DNA of 64,000 bases, taken from JABDLO01 sp035327565 (GTDB lineage Bacteria > Bacteroidota > Bacteroidia > Chitinophagales > Saprospiraceae). Both the position numbers and the translations under genes were made by a program. The stretch spans positions 1-64,000 of the forward strand of contig DAOLDB010000019.1 of assembly GCA_035327565.1 (NCBI GenBank). The letters are read 5' to 3'. A model generated the notes under the pieces. It did no database searches. It was not told the origin of the DNA and saw nothing but the letters and a program-made list of their open reading frames with translations. This document shows, one piece after another, positions 26,445 through 35,401 of this stretch (within the stretch, counting starts at the first letter, position 1; each line of letters starts with the position of its first letter).

Positions 26445-27005
26445 TTAATTTGTTTGATTTTTAAATGGTATACCTAATTCTTTTAAAAGGGCATGGGCTT
26501 CTGCATCTGTCCTGGCTGAAGTGACAAATGTGATATCCATTCCTGTAATATTATTTACTTTATCCAGATCGATTTCCGGAAATATAATTTGCTCCTGGAT
26601 GCCCATGGAAAAATTGCCCCGACCATCAAAACTTTTGTCATTGATCCCGCGAAAATCTCTCACCCTGGGCAACGCTACAGCGATCAATCTTTCGAGGAAT
26701 TCATACATTCTTTCGTTTCTCAGCGTTAACCGGGCTCCAATGGTCATTCCTTCTCTTAACTTAAAATTGGAAACAGATTTCCTCGCTTTAGTCGGAACTG
26801 CTTTTTGTCCAGCAATCAGTGTAAGCTCTGACAAAGCACTGTCAACCAATTTTTTATCTTGCGTGGCTCTGCCCACACCCTGATTGATGCAAATCTTCAA
26901 TAACCGGGGAACTTCCATATTGGATTTGTAACCAAACTTATCCTTCAATTTGGGTACAATTTCCTCAGTATACTTTATTTTCAAAGCAGGTTTATAACTC
27001 ATCAC
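26445..27005 (-). CDS. rplE: 50S ribosomal protein L5
   Basis: 186 aa. Binds 5S rRNA and contacts P-site tRNA. Seen: KLKDKFGYKSNMEVPRLLKI, QKAVPTKARKSVSNFKLREG, ALPRVRDFRGINDKSFDGRG, TSARTDAEAHALLKELGIPF. Its start overlaps the end of rplX by 4 bases, which suggests translational coupling. Confidence 0.98.
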   Translation of the reverse strand: MMSYKPALKIKYTEEIVPKLKDKFGYKSNMEVPRLLKICINQGVGRATQDKKLVDSALSELTLIAGQKAVPTKARKSVSNFKLREGMTIGARLTLRNERMYEFLERLIAVALPRVRDFRGINDKSFDGRGNFSMGIQEQIIFPEIDLDKVNNITGMDITFVTSARTDAEAHALLKELGIPFKNQTN

Positions 27006-27349
27006 TTTAATATTTCACCAGATTTTTTAGAATATCGAACCAATTTACCCTCCACGACTTTGCGCCCTATGCGGGAAGGTTCCCCAGTTCGGGGATCAAT
27101 TACCATTACATTGCTGATGTGTATAGGTGCTTCCATTTTATTAATACCTCCTGGAGTAGTCTGTGTAGGTTTGGTGTGTTTTGTTATCATGTTAACATCA
27201 GTAACAATTACTCTTTGTTTTGAGGCCAAAACTTCCCTAACCTCACCTTCCTGACCTTTGTAAGCTCCGGAAATGACCCTTACTTTGTCCCCTTTTTTAA
27301 TTTTCATCTTAGGGGCAAATCTTTTGGTATTTACTTTCTGTTTCTTCAT
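27002..27349 (-). CDS. rplX: 50S ribosomal protein L24
   Basis: 115 aa. Assembly initiator of the 50S subunit. The KOW motif is in MKIKKGDKVRVISGAYKGQE; further NMITKHTKPTQTTPGGI and HISNVMVIDPRTGEPSRIGR. An alternative start at Met15 (27307) would give the more usual length of about 101 aa; the upstream start leaves a 14-base gap to rplN and a basic N-terminus. Overlaps rplE by 4 bases. Confidence 0.96.
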   Translation of the reverse strand: MKKQKVNTKRFAPKMKIKKGDKVRVISGAYKGQEGEVREVLASKQRVIVTDVNMITKHTKPTQTTPGGINKMEAPIHISNVMVIDPRTGEPSRIGRKVVEGKLVRYSKKSGEILK

Positions 27350-27363
27350 AATGTTCTATACAG

Positions 27364-27729
27364 TTAGAGCACCTCAGGCGCAAGTGAAACAATTCTCATA
27401 AAATCTTTATCCCTTAATTCTCTGGCAACTGGGCCAAAAATACGCGTACCGCGAGGCTCATTGGCAGCATTCAACAATACCACAGCATTATCGTCAAAAC
27501 GGATATAAGATCCATCCTTCCTTCTCAATTCTTTCTTTGTTCTCACCACGACTGCTTTTGAAACCGACCCTTTTTTAATACCTCCGGGAGTAGCATCTTT
27601 TACCGTAACAATGATCGTATCACCTATATAGGCATATCTTCTCCTTGTACCTCCCAATACTTTTATACAAAGTACTTCTTTGGCTCCACTATTGTCAGCA
27701 ACTTTCAATCTGGTTTCCGCCTGAATCAT
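27364..27729 (-). CDS. rplN: 50S ribosomal protein L14
   Basis: 121 aa, standard length. Part of the 30S-50S bridge region. Seen: MIQAETRLKVADNSGAKEVL, CIKVLGGTRRRYAYIGD, FDDNAVVLLNAANEPRGTRI, FGPVARELRDKDFMRIVSLA. Between rpsQ and rplX. Confidence 0.98.
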   Translation of the reverse strand: MIQAETRLKVADNSGAKEVLCIKVLGGTRRRYAYIGDTIIVTVKDATPGGIKKGSVSKAVVVRTKKELRRKDGSYIRFDDNAVVLLNAANEPRGTRIFGPVARELRDKDFMRIVSLAPEVL

Positions 27730-27763
27730 TTCATTTAAATTTTTAAAAGTATGATGAATCTAC

Positions 27764-28021
27764 TTACTTCGCTTTTTCCAATACAGTATCTAATCTCCAT
27801 CGCTTCTTCTTACTGATGGGTCTGCATTCAACAATTTTAACCAAGTCACCTTCATTGCAGATGTTATTTTCATCGTGAACCAGAAATTTCTTGGATTTCT
27901 TCACGAACTTACCGTAAATTGGGTGTTTTAGTTTTCTTTCAACCATAACAGCAGCCGTCTTTGCCATTTTATTACTGGTGACGACGCCTATCCTGGATTT
28001 TCTTTCTTTTCTTTCAGACAT
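27764..28021 (-). CDS. rpsQ: 30S ribosomal protein S17
   Basis: 85 aa. Early 16S rRNA binder with an OB fold. Seen: RKSRIGVVTSNKMAKTAAVM, LKHPIYGKFVKKSKKFLVHD, GDLVKIVECRPISKKKRWRL. Between rpmC and rplN. Confidence 0.97.
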   Translation of the reverse strand: MSERKERKSRIGVVTSNKMAKTAAVMVERKLKHPIYGKFVKKSKKFLVHDENNICNEGDLVKIVECRPISKKKRWRLDTVLEKAK

Positions 28022-28039
28022 TGTTAATAAGTTAAAATA

Positions 28040-28300
28040 CTACGAATTTCTTCTCCTCTTTCTGATTTTACTTCTCTTGCTTATCTGTTCAGGAGTCATT
28101 GCATTGATCTCTCTTTTTCGAATTTCAGTATTCAGACGAGCGATATCTCTTCGAACGGCTCGGATCACCATTGGATTATCGAGCCCTTTTACAGAATGAT
28201 CAAATTGAAGTTTTTGATATTTGCTCTCAGTTTCTTTGAGTTCATTAACCAGTTCTTCATCAGAAAACTCCTGCAATTCAATATATTTTTTAGTTGCCAT
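28040..28300 (-). CDS. rpmC: 50S ribosomal protein L29
   Basis: 86 aa. Sits at the tunnel exit near the SRP and trigger-factor site. The two-helix core is clear (ELQEFSDEELVNELKETESK, QFDHSVKGLDNPMVIRAVRR, DIARLNTEIRKREI). About 20 residues longer than E. coli L29 because of a basic C-terminal tail (RSKIRKRRRNS). Between rplP and rpsQ. Confidence 0.97.
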   Translation of the reverse strand: MATKKYIELQEFSDEELVNELKETESKYQKLQFDHSVKGLDNPMVIRAVRRDIARLNTEIRKREINAMTPEQISKRSKIRKRRRNS

Positions 28301-28327
28301 AACGCTGATTTCTTATGCTTAGCTATA

Positions 28328-28756
28328 TCAATTAAATTTTCCTTCATAATCCCTTCTCACCACCAATTTGGTCAGTACAGGAAGTTTTTGAGCAGCTAAC
28401 CGCATTGCTTCTTTCGCAATATCAAAAGGTACTCCATCTAATTCAAACATAATGGTCCCTGGTTTGACCACAGCTACCCAATGATCCAATGCTCCCTTAC
28501 CTTTACCCATCCGCACTTCCTGAGGCTTGGCGGTGATAGGTTTGTCAGGAAATATTCTTATCCAGACCTTACCTTCTCTTTTCATGTGTCTGGTCATCGC
28601 TATCCGGGCAGATTCTATCTGCCTGTTGGTAATTCTTCCTGCATCCAATGATTTAAGCCCGAAAGAACCAAAGGATATCGTACTACCCCGGTGTGCATTA
28701 CCATGGATTCTTCCTTTCTGTTGCTTTCTGTATTTTGTTCTTTTTGGCTGTAACAT
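28328..28756 (-). CDS. rplP: 50S ribosomal protein L16
   Basis: 142 aa. Located near the A-site tRNA elbow. Seen: MLQPKRTKYRKQQKGRIHGN, RQIESARIAMTRHMKREGKV, WIRIFPDKPITAKPQEVRMG, GKGKGALDHWVAVVKPG. Between rpsC and rpmC. Confidence 0.98.
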   Translation of the reverse strand: MLQPKRTKYRKQQKGRIHGNAHRGSTISFGSFGLKSLDAGRITNRQIESARIAMTRHMKREGKVWIRIFPDKPITAKPQEVRMGKGKGALDHWVAVVKPGTIMFELDGVPFDIAKEAMRLAAQKLPVLTKLVVRRDYEGKFN

Positions 28757-28834
28757 TATTCTATTGTTTTATCTTAAAATGCTGCCTTTTGCGAAAAGCG
28801 GGGCAAAGCTACAACATAAGTTTATAATTACTCT

Positions 28835-29539
28835 TTATCTTCTTCTATTATTTCTTCGTTGTTGTGGTGCTTTCTGCGCTTTGTCAACTCCGATATTTGG
28901 AGAAAGGTCTCGTTTGCCTAAAACTTCACCTCTGCAAATCCACACTTTTACACCAATTTTTCCATATACAGTTTGAGCTTCTACCAAAGCATAATCAATA
29001 TCCGCACGGAAAGTATGCAATGGTGTTCTGCCATCCTTATACTCTTCACTTCTAGCCATCTCCGCACCATTTAATCGGCCACTGATTCTAACTTTTATAC
29101 CTTCAGCTCCGGCACGCATGGTGGATTGAATAGCCATTTTTATGGCTCTTCTGTAATTGATTCTGGCTTCAATCTGCTTTGCCACCGTTTCACCCACTAT
29201 AAATGCATCCAGTTCTGGTTTACGAATTTCAACAATGTTTATCTGTACCTCTTTACCACTTAATTTTTTTAGTTCTTCCTTGATTCTGTCAACTTCCTGA
29301 CCACCCTTTCCAATGATAATGCCTGGTCTTGATGTATGAATCGTCACTGTAATTCTTTTCAGAGTCCTTTCAATGACTATTTTGGCAATTCCTCCTTTAT
29401 TGACCCGGGCACGAAGGTATTTTCGGATGTTCTCGTCTTCAACTACTTTTTCCGCAAAATCCTTCCCACCAAACCAGTTGGAGTCCCACCCCCTGATGAT
29501 GCCTAAACGATTGCCAATTGGATTTGTCTTTTGACCCAT
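28835..29539 (-). CDS. rpsC: 30S ribosomal protein S3
   Basis: 234 aa. Forms part of the mRNA entry channel. Seen: MGQKTNPIGNRLGIIRGWDS, the KH domain (HTSRPGIIIGKGGQEVDRIK), and the C-terminal domain (GAEGIKVRISGRLNGAEMAR, YGKIGVKVWICRGEVLGKRD). Ends in NNRRR. Followed by a 78-base gap before rplP, long for this operon. Confidence 0.98.
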   Translation of the reverse strand: MGQKTNPIGNRLGIIRGWDSNWFGGKDFAEKVVEDENIRKYLRARVNKGGIAKIVIERTLKRITVTIHTSRPGIIIGKGGQEVDRIKEELKKLSGKEVQINIVEIRKPELDAFIVGETVAKQIEARINYRRAIKMAIQSTMRAGAEGIKVRISGRLNGAEMARSEEYKDGRTPLHTFRADIDYALVEAQTVYGKIGVKVWICRGEVLGKRDLSPNIGVDKAQKAPQQRRNNRRR

Positions 29540-29569
29540 TCCGTTTATTTTTTTAAGTAATTTTGAATA

Positions 29570-29980
29570 TTATTCATTTTCTTCATTGACAGTTTCTACT
29601 TCTACTTCTTCATCCTCTGTTGTCTGATATAATGGCACTCTGTTTTCGATAACCAAAGTAACATGACAACTTCGTTTTCTTATCCTGTGTGCGCGTCCCT
29701 GAGGAGCAGGTCGTATTCTTTTTAACATGGTACCTTCGTCAGCAAAAATTCTTTTAATATACAGATCATAATCGTCCGCATTAAAAGTCATATTGTTTTT
29801 GTTCTCCCAGTTGGCTATGGCTGATAACAACAATTTTGTCAATGCCTCGGCTGCTTCCTTTTTAGTAAACTTTAGTATACCCAGGGCCTCATCCACTGAT
29901 TTTCCTCTGATCAGATCCACTACCAGTCGCATTTTTCTGGCAGACATCGAACAATTTCTTAATTTAGCTACTGCTTCCAT
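29570..29980 (-). CDS. rplV: 50S ribosomal protein L22
   Basis: 136 aa. Its hairpin lines the exit tunnel. Seen: AKLRNCSMSARKMRLVVDLI, RGKSVDEALGILKFTKKEAA, KRIRPAPQGRAHRIRKRSCH, then an acidic C-terminal tail (DEEVEVETVNEENE) that E. coli L22 lacks. Between rpsS and rpsC. Confidence 0.97.
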   Translation of the reverse strand: MEAVAKLRNCSMSARKMRLVVDLIRGKSVDEALGILKFTKKEAAEALTKLLLSAIANWENKNNMTFNADDYDLYIKRIFADEGTMLKRIRPAPQGRAHRIRKRSCHVTLVIENRVPLYQTTEDEEVEVETVNEENE

Positions 29981-30026
29981 TTTATATATATTACATTTTT
30001 GCTATAACAGCATTTCATATATTATC

Positions 30027-30293
30027 TTACTTTCTATTGCCCGCATGTCCTTTGAAAGAGCGGGTGGGTGAAAATTCTCCTAATTTGTGGCCAACCATAT
30101 TTTCTGTAATAAAGACTGGGACAAAAGTTTTGCCGTTGTGAACTGCAATGGTCTGTCCAACCATATCAGGAATGATCATAGATGTTCTGGACCAGGTTTT
30201 AATAACGGTTTTCTTCGATGACTCCTGCGCTTTCTCTACTTTCTTCAGCAAAGAGTGATGTATGTAAGGTCCTTTTTTTAGTGATCTTGCCAT
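30027..30293 (-). CDS. rpsS: 30S ribosomal protein S19
   Basis: 88 aa. Head protein next to S13. Seen: MARSLKKGPYIHHSLLKKVE, VIKTWSRTSMIIPDMVGQTI, AVHNGKTFVPVFITENMVGH, KLGEFSPTRSFKGHAG. 13 bases after rplB. Confidence 0.98.
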   Translation of the reverse strand: MARSLKKGPYIHHSLLKKVEKAQESSKKTVIKTWSRTSMIIPDMVGQTIAVHNGKTFVPVFITENMVGHKLGEFSPTRSFKGHAGNRK

Positions 30294-30306
30294 TATTACT
30301 TATTTA

Positions 30307-31143
30307 CTACTTTTTATTTTTTGTTTTCCTTCTGGAAATGATGAGCCCACTTGATTTTTTCTTCTGATTTCTGGTCTTCTGACCTTTTGCCATAATGCCT
30401 GTACGAGATCTGGGGTGTCCTCCTGATGCTTTACCTTCACCTCCACCCATTGGGTGATCCACAGGATTCATCGCTACACCTCTCGTTCTGGGCCTCCTCC
30501 CTAACCACCTTTTTCTACCTGCTTTTCCCAAAACTTGCTGACCGTGATCCGGGTTGGACGTAGTGCCTATCGTAGCTCTGCAGGTAAGCAAAATTTTCCT
30601 GATCTCACCGGATGGCAGTTTAATTGTGGCATAATTGCTCTCTCTACCCATAAGGATACAGTACGTACCGGCACTTCTGGCCAAAGCAGCTCCTTTGCCC
30701 GGTTGCATTTCAATAGCATGAATATTTGATCCCAAAGGAATCTTACTCAATGGTAATGTATTGCCGGTATCAGGAGAAACATCCACACCGGATAAAATCT
30801 TATCACCCACCTTGATTTTGTCAGGAGCTATAATATATCTTCTTTCTCCATCGGCATAGGCAACCAAAGATATATATGCCGAACGGTTCGGATCGTACTC
30901 GATGGTTTTAATAGTTCCGGGAATATTATCCTTATCTCTTTTAAAATCTATGATTCTATATTTTCTTTTGTGTCCCCCACCAGTATGACGCATGGTCATT
31001 TTCCCATCATGATTTCTACCTCCACTGGCTGACTTTCCTTTAGTCAGGCTTTTCAAAGGCTGATCAGTAGTAATTTCGGCATAGGAATTTCCTATGCGAA
31101 ATCGCGTACTGGGAGTTATTGGGTTATATTTTTTTACAGGCAT
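30307..31143 (-). CDS. rplB: 50S ribosomal protein L2
   Basis: 278 aa. Needed for subunit association and peptidyl transfer. Seen: MPVKKYNPITPSTRFRIGNS, GGGHKRKYRIIDFKRDKDNI, LARSAGTYCILMGRESNYAT, and the conserved VAMNPVDHPMGGGEGKASGG with the functionally important His. Between rplW and rpsS. Confidence 0.98.
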   Translation of the reverse strand: MPVKKYNPITPSTRFRIGNSYAEITTDQPLKSLTKGKSASGGRNHDGKMTMRHTGGGHKRKYRIIDFKRDKDNIPGTIKTIEYDPNRSAYISLVAYADGERRYIIAPDKIKVGDKILSGVDVSPDTGNTLPLSKIPLGSNIHAIEMQPGKGAALARSAGTYCILMGRESNYATIKLPSGEIRKILLTCRATIGTTSNPDHGQQVLGKAGRKRWLGRRPRTRGVAMNPVDHPMGGGEGKASGGHPRSRTGIMAKGQKTRNQKKKSSGLIISRRKTKNKK

Positions 31144-31162
31144 AATATTCTACTTTTACTAT

Positions 31163-31459
31163 TTATATATCGCCAAAAAAGTCAATAGTCTCTCCATCGG
31201 ACAATTTCACAATGGCCTTCTTGTAAGCACTTGTTTTTCCTCTCAAAATTCCATTCCTTGTATTTCTCACTTTGGATTTACCAGGAATGATGGCAGTGTT
31301 TACTGAATCCACATTTACTCCAAACATTTCTTCAACTGCCTTCTTTATTTCCAGCTTATTAGCATTCTTATCAACAACAAAGCTATACTGTGACAGTTTG
31401 TCTGTAAGGCGATCCGATTTTTCAGATATGATTGGTTTTATGATAATTTTTTTTGCCAT
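31163..31459 (-). CDS. rplW: 50S ribosomal protein L23
   Basis: 98 aa from the ATG at 31459 (MAKKIIIKPIISEKSDRL). The frame stays open further upstream, but an earlier start would overlap rplD and add a non-homologous, Trp-rich leader. L23 docks trigger factor and SRP at the tunnel exit. Also seen: SFVVDKNANKLEIKKAVEEM, FGVNVDSVNTAIIPGKSK. Confidence 0.97.
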   Translation of the reverse strand: MAKKIIIKPIISEKSDRLTDKLSQYSFVVDKNANKLEIKKAVEEMFGVNVDSVNTAIIPGKSKVRNTRNGILRGKTSAYKKAIVKLSDGETIDFFGDI

Positions 31460-31472
31460 TCTAAAAAATATT

Positions 31473-32111
31473 TTATTTATCCTCTGATGAAAAAGTTTCC
31501 ACCAGTCTTCCCACTGCACCTTCGGAAAAAAGTAGAGTGTTGGAGTTAAGAATTTCGTATACATTCAAATCCTTGGCGTGCACCACTGAAGCCTTCTTAA
31601 GGTTTCGACTTGATAAATAAACATTACTATCGTAATCATTTAATATCAAAGTCGTTTTTTTATCTTCTGTCTTAAAGTTTTTCAAAATATTGATAAACTC
31701 TTTAGTTTTTGGTTTATCAAAAGTAAAGTCTTCTACGACGACAATAGCTTCTTTTTGTGCCTTTGCAGACAGTGCTGAAGCCTTGGCCAGTTTTTTTACT
31801 TTTTTATTCAACTTTTGGCTGTAATCTCTGGGTTTTGGGCCAAATACACGCCCACCCCCTTTGAACAATGGGCTCTTAATTGAACCGGCACGAGCAGTTC
31901 CTGTACCTTTTTGCTTTTTAATTTTCCGGGTTGATGCTGATACTTCAGATTTTTCCTTGGCTTTGTGTGTGCCTTGTCTTTGGTTAGCTCTGTAGGCTTT
32001 TACTGCGAGGTACAACACATGCTCATTGGGTTTTATGCCAAAGATATTATCTGGAAGCTCGATGCTTCTTCCGGTTGGTTCGCCATTTATATTTAATACA
32101 TCCAATTTCAT
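31473..32111 (-). CDS. rplD: 50S ribosomal protein L4
   Basis: 212 aa. Tunnel-wall protein; in E. coli also the S10-operon repressor. Seen: QRQGTHKAKEKSEVSASTRK, KKQKGTGTARAGSIKSPLFK, GGGRVFGPKPRDYSQKLNKK, and the C-terminal globular part with LNVYEILNSNTLLFSEGAVG. Between rplC and rplW. Confidence 0.98.
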   Translation of the reverse strand: MKLDVLNINGEPTGRSIELPDNIFGIKPNEHVLYLAVKAYRANQRQGTHKAKEKSEVSASTRKIKKQKGTGTARAGSIKSPLFKGGGRVFGPKPRDYSQKLNKKVKKLAKASALSAKAQKEAIVVVEDFTFDKPKTKEFINILKNFKTEDKKTTLILNDYDSNVYLSSRNLKKASVVHAKDLNVYEILNSNTLLFSEGAVGRLVETFSSEDK

Positions 32112-32143
32112 GGTCTCTTCTTTTAATTTATCTTTCTGAAAGA

Positions 32144-32764
32144 CTATTTTTCAATAATAATGAAAGATCCTTTTGACCCCGGAATAGCTCCTTTGATCAA
32201 AAGCAAATTTTTATCTGCCAGAATTCTGATTACACGTAAATTTTTTGTCTTTACTCGCTTATTCCCTGTTTGACCAGCCATCTTCATCCCTTTGACTACC
32301 TTTGAAGGTGTTGAACCCGCACCGATGGATCCAGGAGCTCTTAATCGATTATGCTGACCATGCGTAGCATCACCTACCCCACTAAAACCATGCCGCTTGA
32401 CTACACCCTGAAATCCTTTACCTTTTGATGTACCAATGGCATTTACTTTATCACCCACAGCAAAAACATCTTCAATGGTGATTGCTTCTCCCAGCTTCTT
32501 TCCTGGATAAAAATTACGTATCTCTACCAGTTTGCTTTTGGGAGTAGTATTGGCTAAAGCAAAATGACCTTTCAGGGCTTTGCTGGTATTTTTTTCTTTC
32601 TTTTCTCCATAACCCAATTGAATGGCATCATATCCATCGCTTTCGATCGTCTTTATTTGGGTGATGGTATTGGGTAAAGCCTCGATTACCGTACATGCTA
32701 TGTTTTTACCATCCGCATCAAAGATGCTGGTCATACCTATCTTTTTACCTATTAATCCGTTCAT
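32144..32764 (-). CDS. rplC: 50S ribosomal protein L3
   Basis: 206 aa. Its loop reaches the peptidyl transferase centre. Seen: MNGLIGKKIGMTSIFDADGK, GTSKGKGFQGVVKRHGFSG, THGQHNRLRAPGSIGAGSTP, GMKMAGQTGNKRVKTKNLRV. The Gln in the GQHN region, the usual methylation site, is present. Second gene after rpsJ. Confidence 0.98.
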   Translation of the reverse strand: MNGLIGKKIGMTSIFDADGKNIACTVIEALPNTITQIKTIESDGYDAIQLGYGEKKEKNTSKALKGHFALANTTPKSKLVEIRNFYPGKKLGEAITIEDVFAVGDKVNAIGTSKGKGFQGVVKRHGFSGVGDATHGQHNRLRAPGSIGAGSTPSKVVKGMKMAGQTGNKRVKTKNLRVIRILADKNLLLIKGAIPGSKGSFIIIEK

Positions 32765-32839
32765 TCTTTAGGTTTTACTAAAAAAGATAAAAGAGCAGGC
32801 TATGATTACACTCATACCTGCCATTTCATTTTATAACAA

Positions 32840-33148
32840 TTATGTCAATTTCACCTGGATGTCTACACCTGAAGGAAGCTCTAGTTTTGATAAAGCATCC
32901 ACCGTTTTCTGCGTTGGTGTAAAAATCTCGATCAGACGTTTGTGGGTACGCAATTGGAACTGCTCTCGAGATTTTTTATTTACGTGCGGAGATCGCAGAA
33001 CGGTAAATATTTCTTTCTCTGTAGGCAGCGGAATCGGACCTGATACTACGGCACCACTATTTCTGACCGTTTTAATGATTTTCTCCGTACTCTTGTCCAC
33101 TAAATTGTGGTCATACGAGCGGAGCTTAATTCTTATCTTTTGATTCAT
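32840..33148 (-). CDS. rpsJ: 30S ribosomal protein S10
   Basis: 102 aa. Head protein and, as NusE, an antitermination factor. Seen: KIRIKLRSYDHNLVDKSTEK, GAVVSGPIPLPTEKEIFTVL, RSPHVNKKSREQFQLRTHKR. Follows fusA directly, since tuf is missing, with its own promoter-like element in the 77-base gap. Confidence 0.98.
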   Translation of the reverse strand: MNQKIRIKLRSYDHNLVDKSTEKIIKTVRNSGAVVSGPIPLPTEKEIFTVLRSPHVNKKSREQFQLRTHKRLIEIFTPTQKTVDALSKLELPSGVDIQVKLT

Positions 33149-33186
33149 AACCCAGTTAAAAATTTTACGCTTCTGTTAAGCGGCTG

Positions 33187-33219
33187 CAAAGATATAAATT
33201 TTTTAATAAATACTATAAA
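33187..33219 (-). promoter_or_regulatory. Promoter before rpsJ (S10 part of the superoperon)
   Basis: On the minus strand TATCTTTG followed by CAG (33187-33194) is a full TAnnTTTG match; TTTA lies 21 bp upstream. Transcription would start about 32 bases before rpsJ. It suggests the S10-spc-alpha genes can be transcribed apart from rpsL-rpsG-fusA. Confidence 0.55.
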
Positions 33220-33225
33220 AATTAA

Positions 33226-35361
33226 TTAAACTTTTACTTCGCCTTTTGATTTCTCTATAACATCTTCTGCTATATTCTTTGGTGCAGGGGCATAATGAGA
33301 AAATTCCATGGTTGAACTGGCTCTACCGGATGTAATTGTTCTCAATTGCGTCACATAGCCAAACATTTCAGCCAAAGGTACATCTGCCTTAATAGAAATG
33401 GCACCCCCTGATCGTTGCTCCTGGCCTTTAGGTAATCCCCGTCTTCGATTGAGGTCACCGATAACTGCTCCGGTATACTCTTCAGGTGTAACCACCTCCA
33501 ATTTCATAATGGGTTCAAGCAACACAGGCTGTGCCTTAAATGCAGCTGCTCTGAATCCTTCTTTGGCACATAGTTCAAAAGCTATTGGCTTCGAATCAAC
33601 AGGGTGAGTACTTCCATCATAAATCCTAACTTTCATACTGTCAATGGAATAACCGGCCAGAACCCCATTATCCATCATCGCATTAAAACCTTTAATGATT
33701 GATGGAAAAAATTCCTTAGGAATGGAACCCCCGACAATATTATTGACAAACTGCAGTTTGGTTTTACCTGACTTGAAGTCTTCAGAATCAAGAAAACTTT
33801 CATCGGCAGGCCCTAATTCAAAAGACATCTGAGCAAATAATCCCGATCCACCGGTTTGTTTTTTAAGCCTTTCCGTATGATCAACTACTGCTGTCAGAGC
33901 TTCTTTATAATTCACTTGTGGAGCACCCTGGTTGCATTCCACTTTAAACTCTCTCCTCAATCGATCTACTATAATCTCCAAATGGAGCTCACCCATACCA
34001 CTGATCACTGTCTGGTTGGTATCTTCATCATAACGAACTTTAAAAGTGGGATCTTCTTCAGCAAGTTTTGACAAAGCCATCCCCAACTTGTCAAGATCTT
34101 TCTGACTCTTGGGTTCAACGGCCAATCCAATGACCGGATCTGGAAATTTCATACTTTCCAAAACTATAGGTGATTTTTCATCACAAATGGTATCCCCGGT
34201 ACGTATATCTTTGAATCCTACTCCAGCGGCAATATCTCCAGCTTTAACCCTTTCAATAGGGTTTTGCTTATTGGAATGCATCTGAAACAACCTGGATATT
34301 CTTTCCTTATTACCGGATCGGGTATTCAACACATATGAACCTGCGTCCAACTGACCTGAATAAACCCGGAAGAAACACAATCTTCCTACATAAGGATCAG
34401 TAGCAATTTTAAACACTAGTGCAGAGAATGGTTCAGTGGAATGAGGTTTTCTAACTACTTCAGAATCATTGCGGGGGTCGGTTCCTTTAATCGACCCTAT
34501 ATCCAATGGAGAAGGTAAAAATGCGCATACTGCATCCAAAACCGCCTGAACTCCTTTATTTTTAAAAGATGAACCGCACATCATAGGCACAAACTTATTG
34601 TCAAGGACCGCACCTCTGACTGCATTGATCATTTCTTCTTCAGTGATGCTGTCAGGGTCATCGAAAAACTTCTCCATTAATGTATCATCGTAATCAGCAA
34701 TTGCTTCCAGTAATTTTTCTCTCCATTCCATGACAGCCTCCTCCAAATCAGATGGAATATCAATTTCTTCATAGGTCATACCCATATCATGCTCATTCCA
34801 TATAATGGCTTTGTTGGTAATTAAATCAACAACTCCTTTGAAAGTTTCTTCAGAACCAATGGGTACTTGTAAAGGGATGGCCTCTGAGCCCAGCTTTTCT
34901 TTCACATCCCTGACCACATTAAAAAAATCTGCCCCGGAACGATCCATTTTATTAACAAATCCAATTCTGGGAACATTGTAGTTGTCGGCCAATCTCCAAT
35001 TGGTTTCGGATTGAGGTTCAACTCCACTCACAGCACAAAACAAAAAAACCAAACCATCCAATACCCTCAATGATCGGTTAACCTCTACTGTAAAGTCGAC
35101 GTGACCGGGAGTATCTATAATATTCATTATGTAAGGTTGCTCTTTCCAGTCCCAGGTGGTTCGGGTAGCAGCAGAAGTAATAGTAATTCCTCTTTCCTGC
35201 TCCTGTTCCATCCAGTCCATGGTAGCAGCGCCATCATGTACTTCTCCTATTTTGTGGCTAATACCGGTATAAAAGAGTATTCTTTCTGTAGTAGTGGTCT
35301 TACCAGCATCAATATGTGCAGCAATACCAATATTTCTAGTATATTTTAGTTCTTTTTCCAT
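33226..35361 (-). CDS. fusA: Elongation factor G
   Basis: 711 aa from the ATG at 35361 (MEKELKYTRNIGIAAHID); an earlier start would overlap rpsG by 20 bases and add an unrelated leader. The translocase GTPase. Motifs: G1 AHIDAGKT (15-22), G2 region with RGITI, G3 DTPGHVD, G4 NKMD; then domains III-V with QMHSNKQNPIERVKAGDIAA, GMGELHLEII and DVPLAEMFGYVTQLRT. The Arg-Gly-Ile-Thr-Ile and the C-terminal parts match housekeeping EF-G rather than a tetracycline-resistance protein. tuf does not follow. Confidence 0.97.
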   Translation of the reverse strand: MEKELKYTRNIGIAAHIDAGKTTTTERILFYTGISHKIGEVHDGAATMDWMEQEQERGITITSAATRTTWDWKEQPYIMNIIDTPGHVDFTVEVNRSLRVLDGLVFLFCAVSGVEPQSETNWRLADNYNVPRIGFVNKMDRSGADFFNVVRDVKEKLGSEAIPLQVPIGSEETFKGVVDLITNKAIIWNEHDMGMTYEEIDIPSDLEEAVMEWREKLLEAIADYDDTLMEKFFDDPDSITEEEMINAVRGAVLDNKFVPMMCGSSFKNKGVQAVLDAVCAFLPSPLDIGSIKGTDPRNDSEVVRKPHSTEPFSALVFKIATDPYVGRLCFFRVYSGQLDAGSYVLNTRSGNKERISRLFQMHSNKQNPIERVKAGDIAAGVGFKDIRTGDTICDEKSPIVLESMKFPDPVIGLAVEPKSQKDLDKLGMALSKLAEEDPTFKVRYDEDTNQTVISGMGELHLEIIVDRLRREFKVECNQGAPQVNYKEALTAVVDHTERLKKQTGGSGLFAQMSFELGPADESFLDSEDFKSGKTKLQFVNNIVGGSIPKEFFPSIIKGFNAMMDNGVLAGYSIDSMKVRIYDGSTHPVDSKPIAFELCAKEGFRAAAFKAQPVLLEPIMKLEVVTPEEYTGAVIGDLNRRRGLPKGQEQRSGGAISIKADVPLAEMFGYVTQLRTITSGRASSTMEFSHYAPAPKNIAEDVIEKSKGEVKV

Positions 35362-35401
35362 TTTGGATAAAACAATTTTGAAATTCGATTCCGGATTGAT
35401 T

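Noticed and set aside
31460..31564. Longer L23 with a 35-residue leader
   Set aside because: The leader overlaps rplD and is not L23-like; MAKKIIIKPIISEKSDRL at 31459 is the natural start.
33226..35361. Ribosomal protection (tetracycline-resistance) gene instead of EF-G
   Set aside because: Operon position between rpsG and rpsJ, full EF-G motifs and length fit housekeeping fusA.
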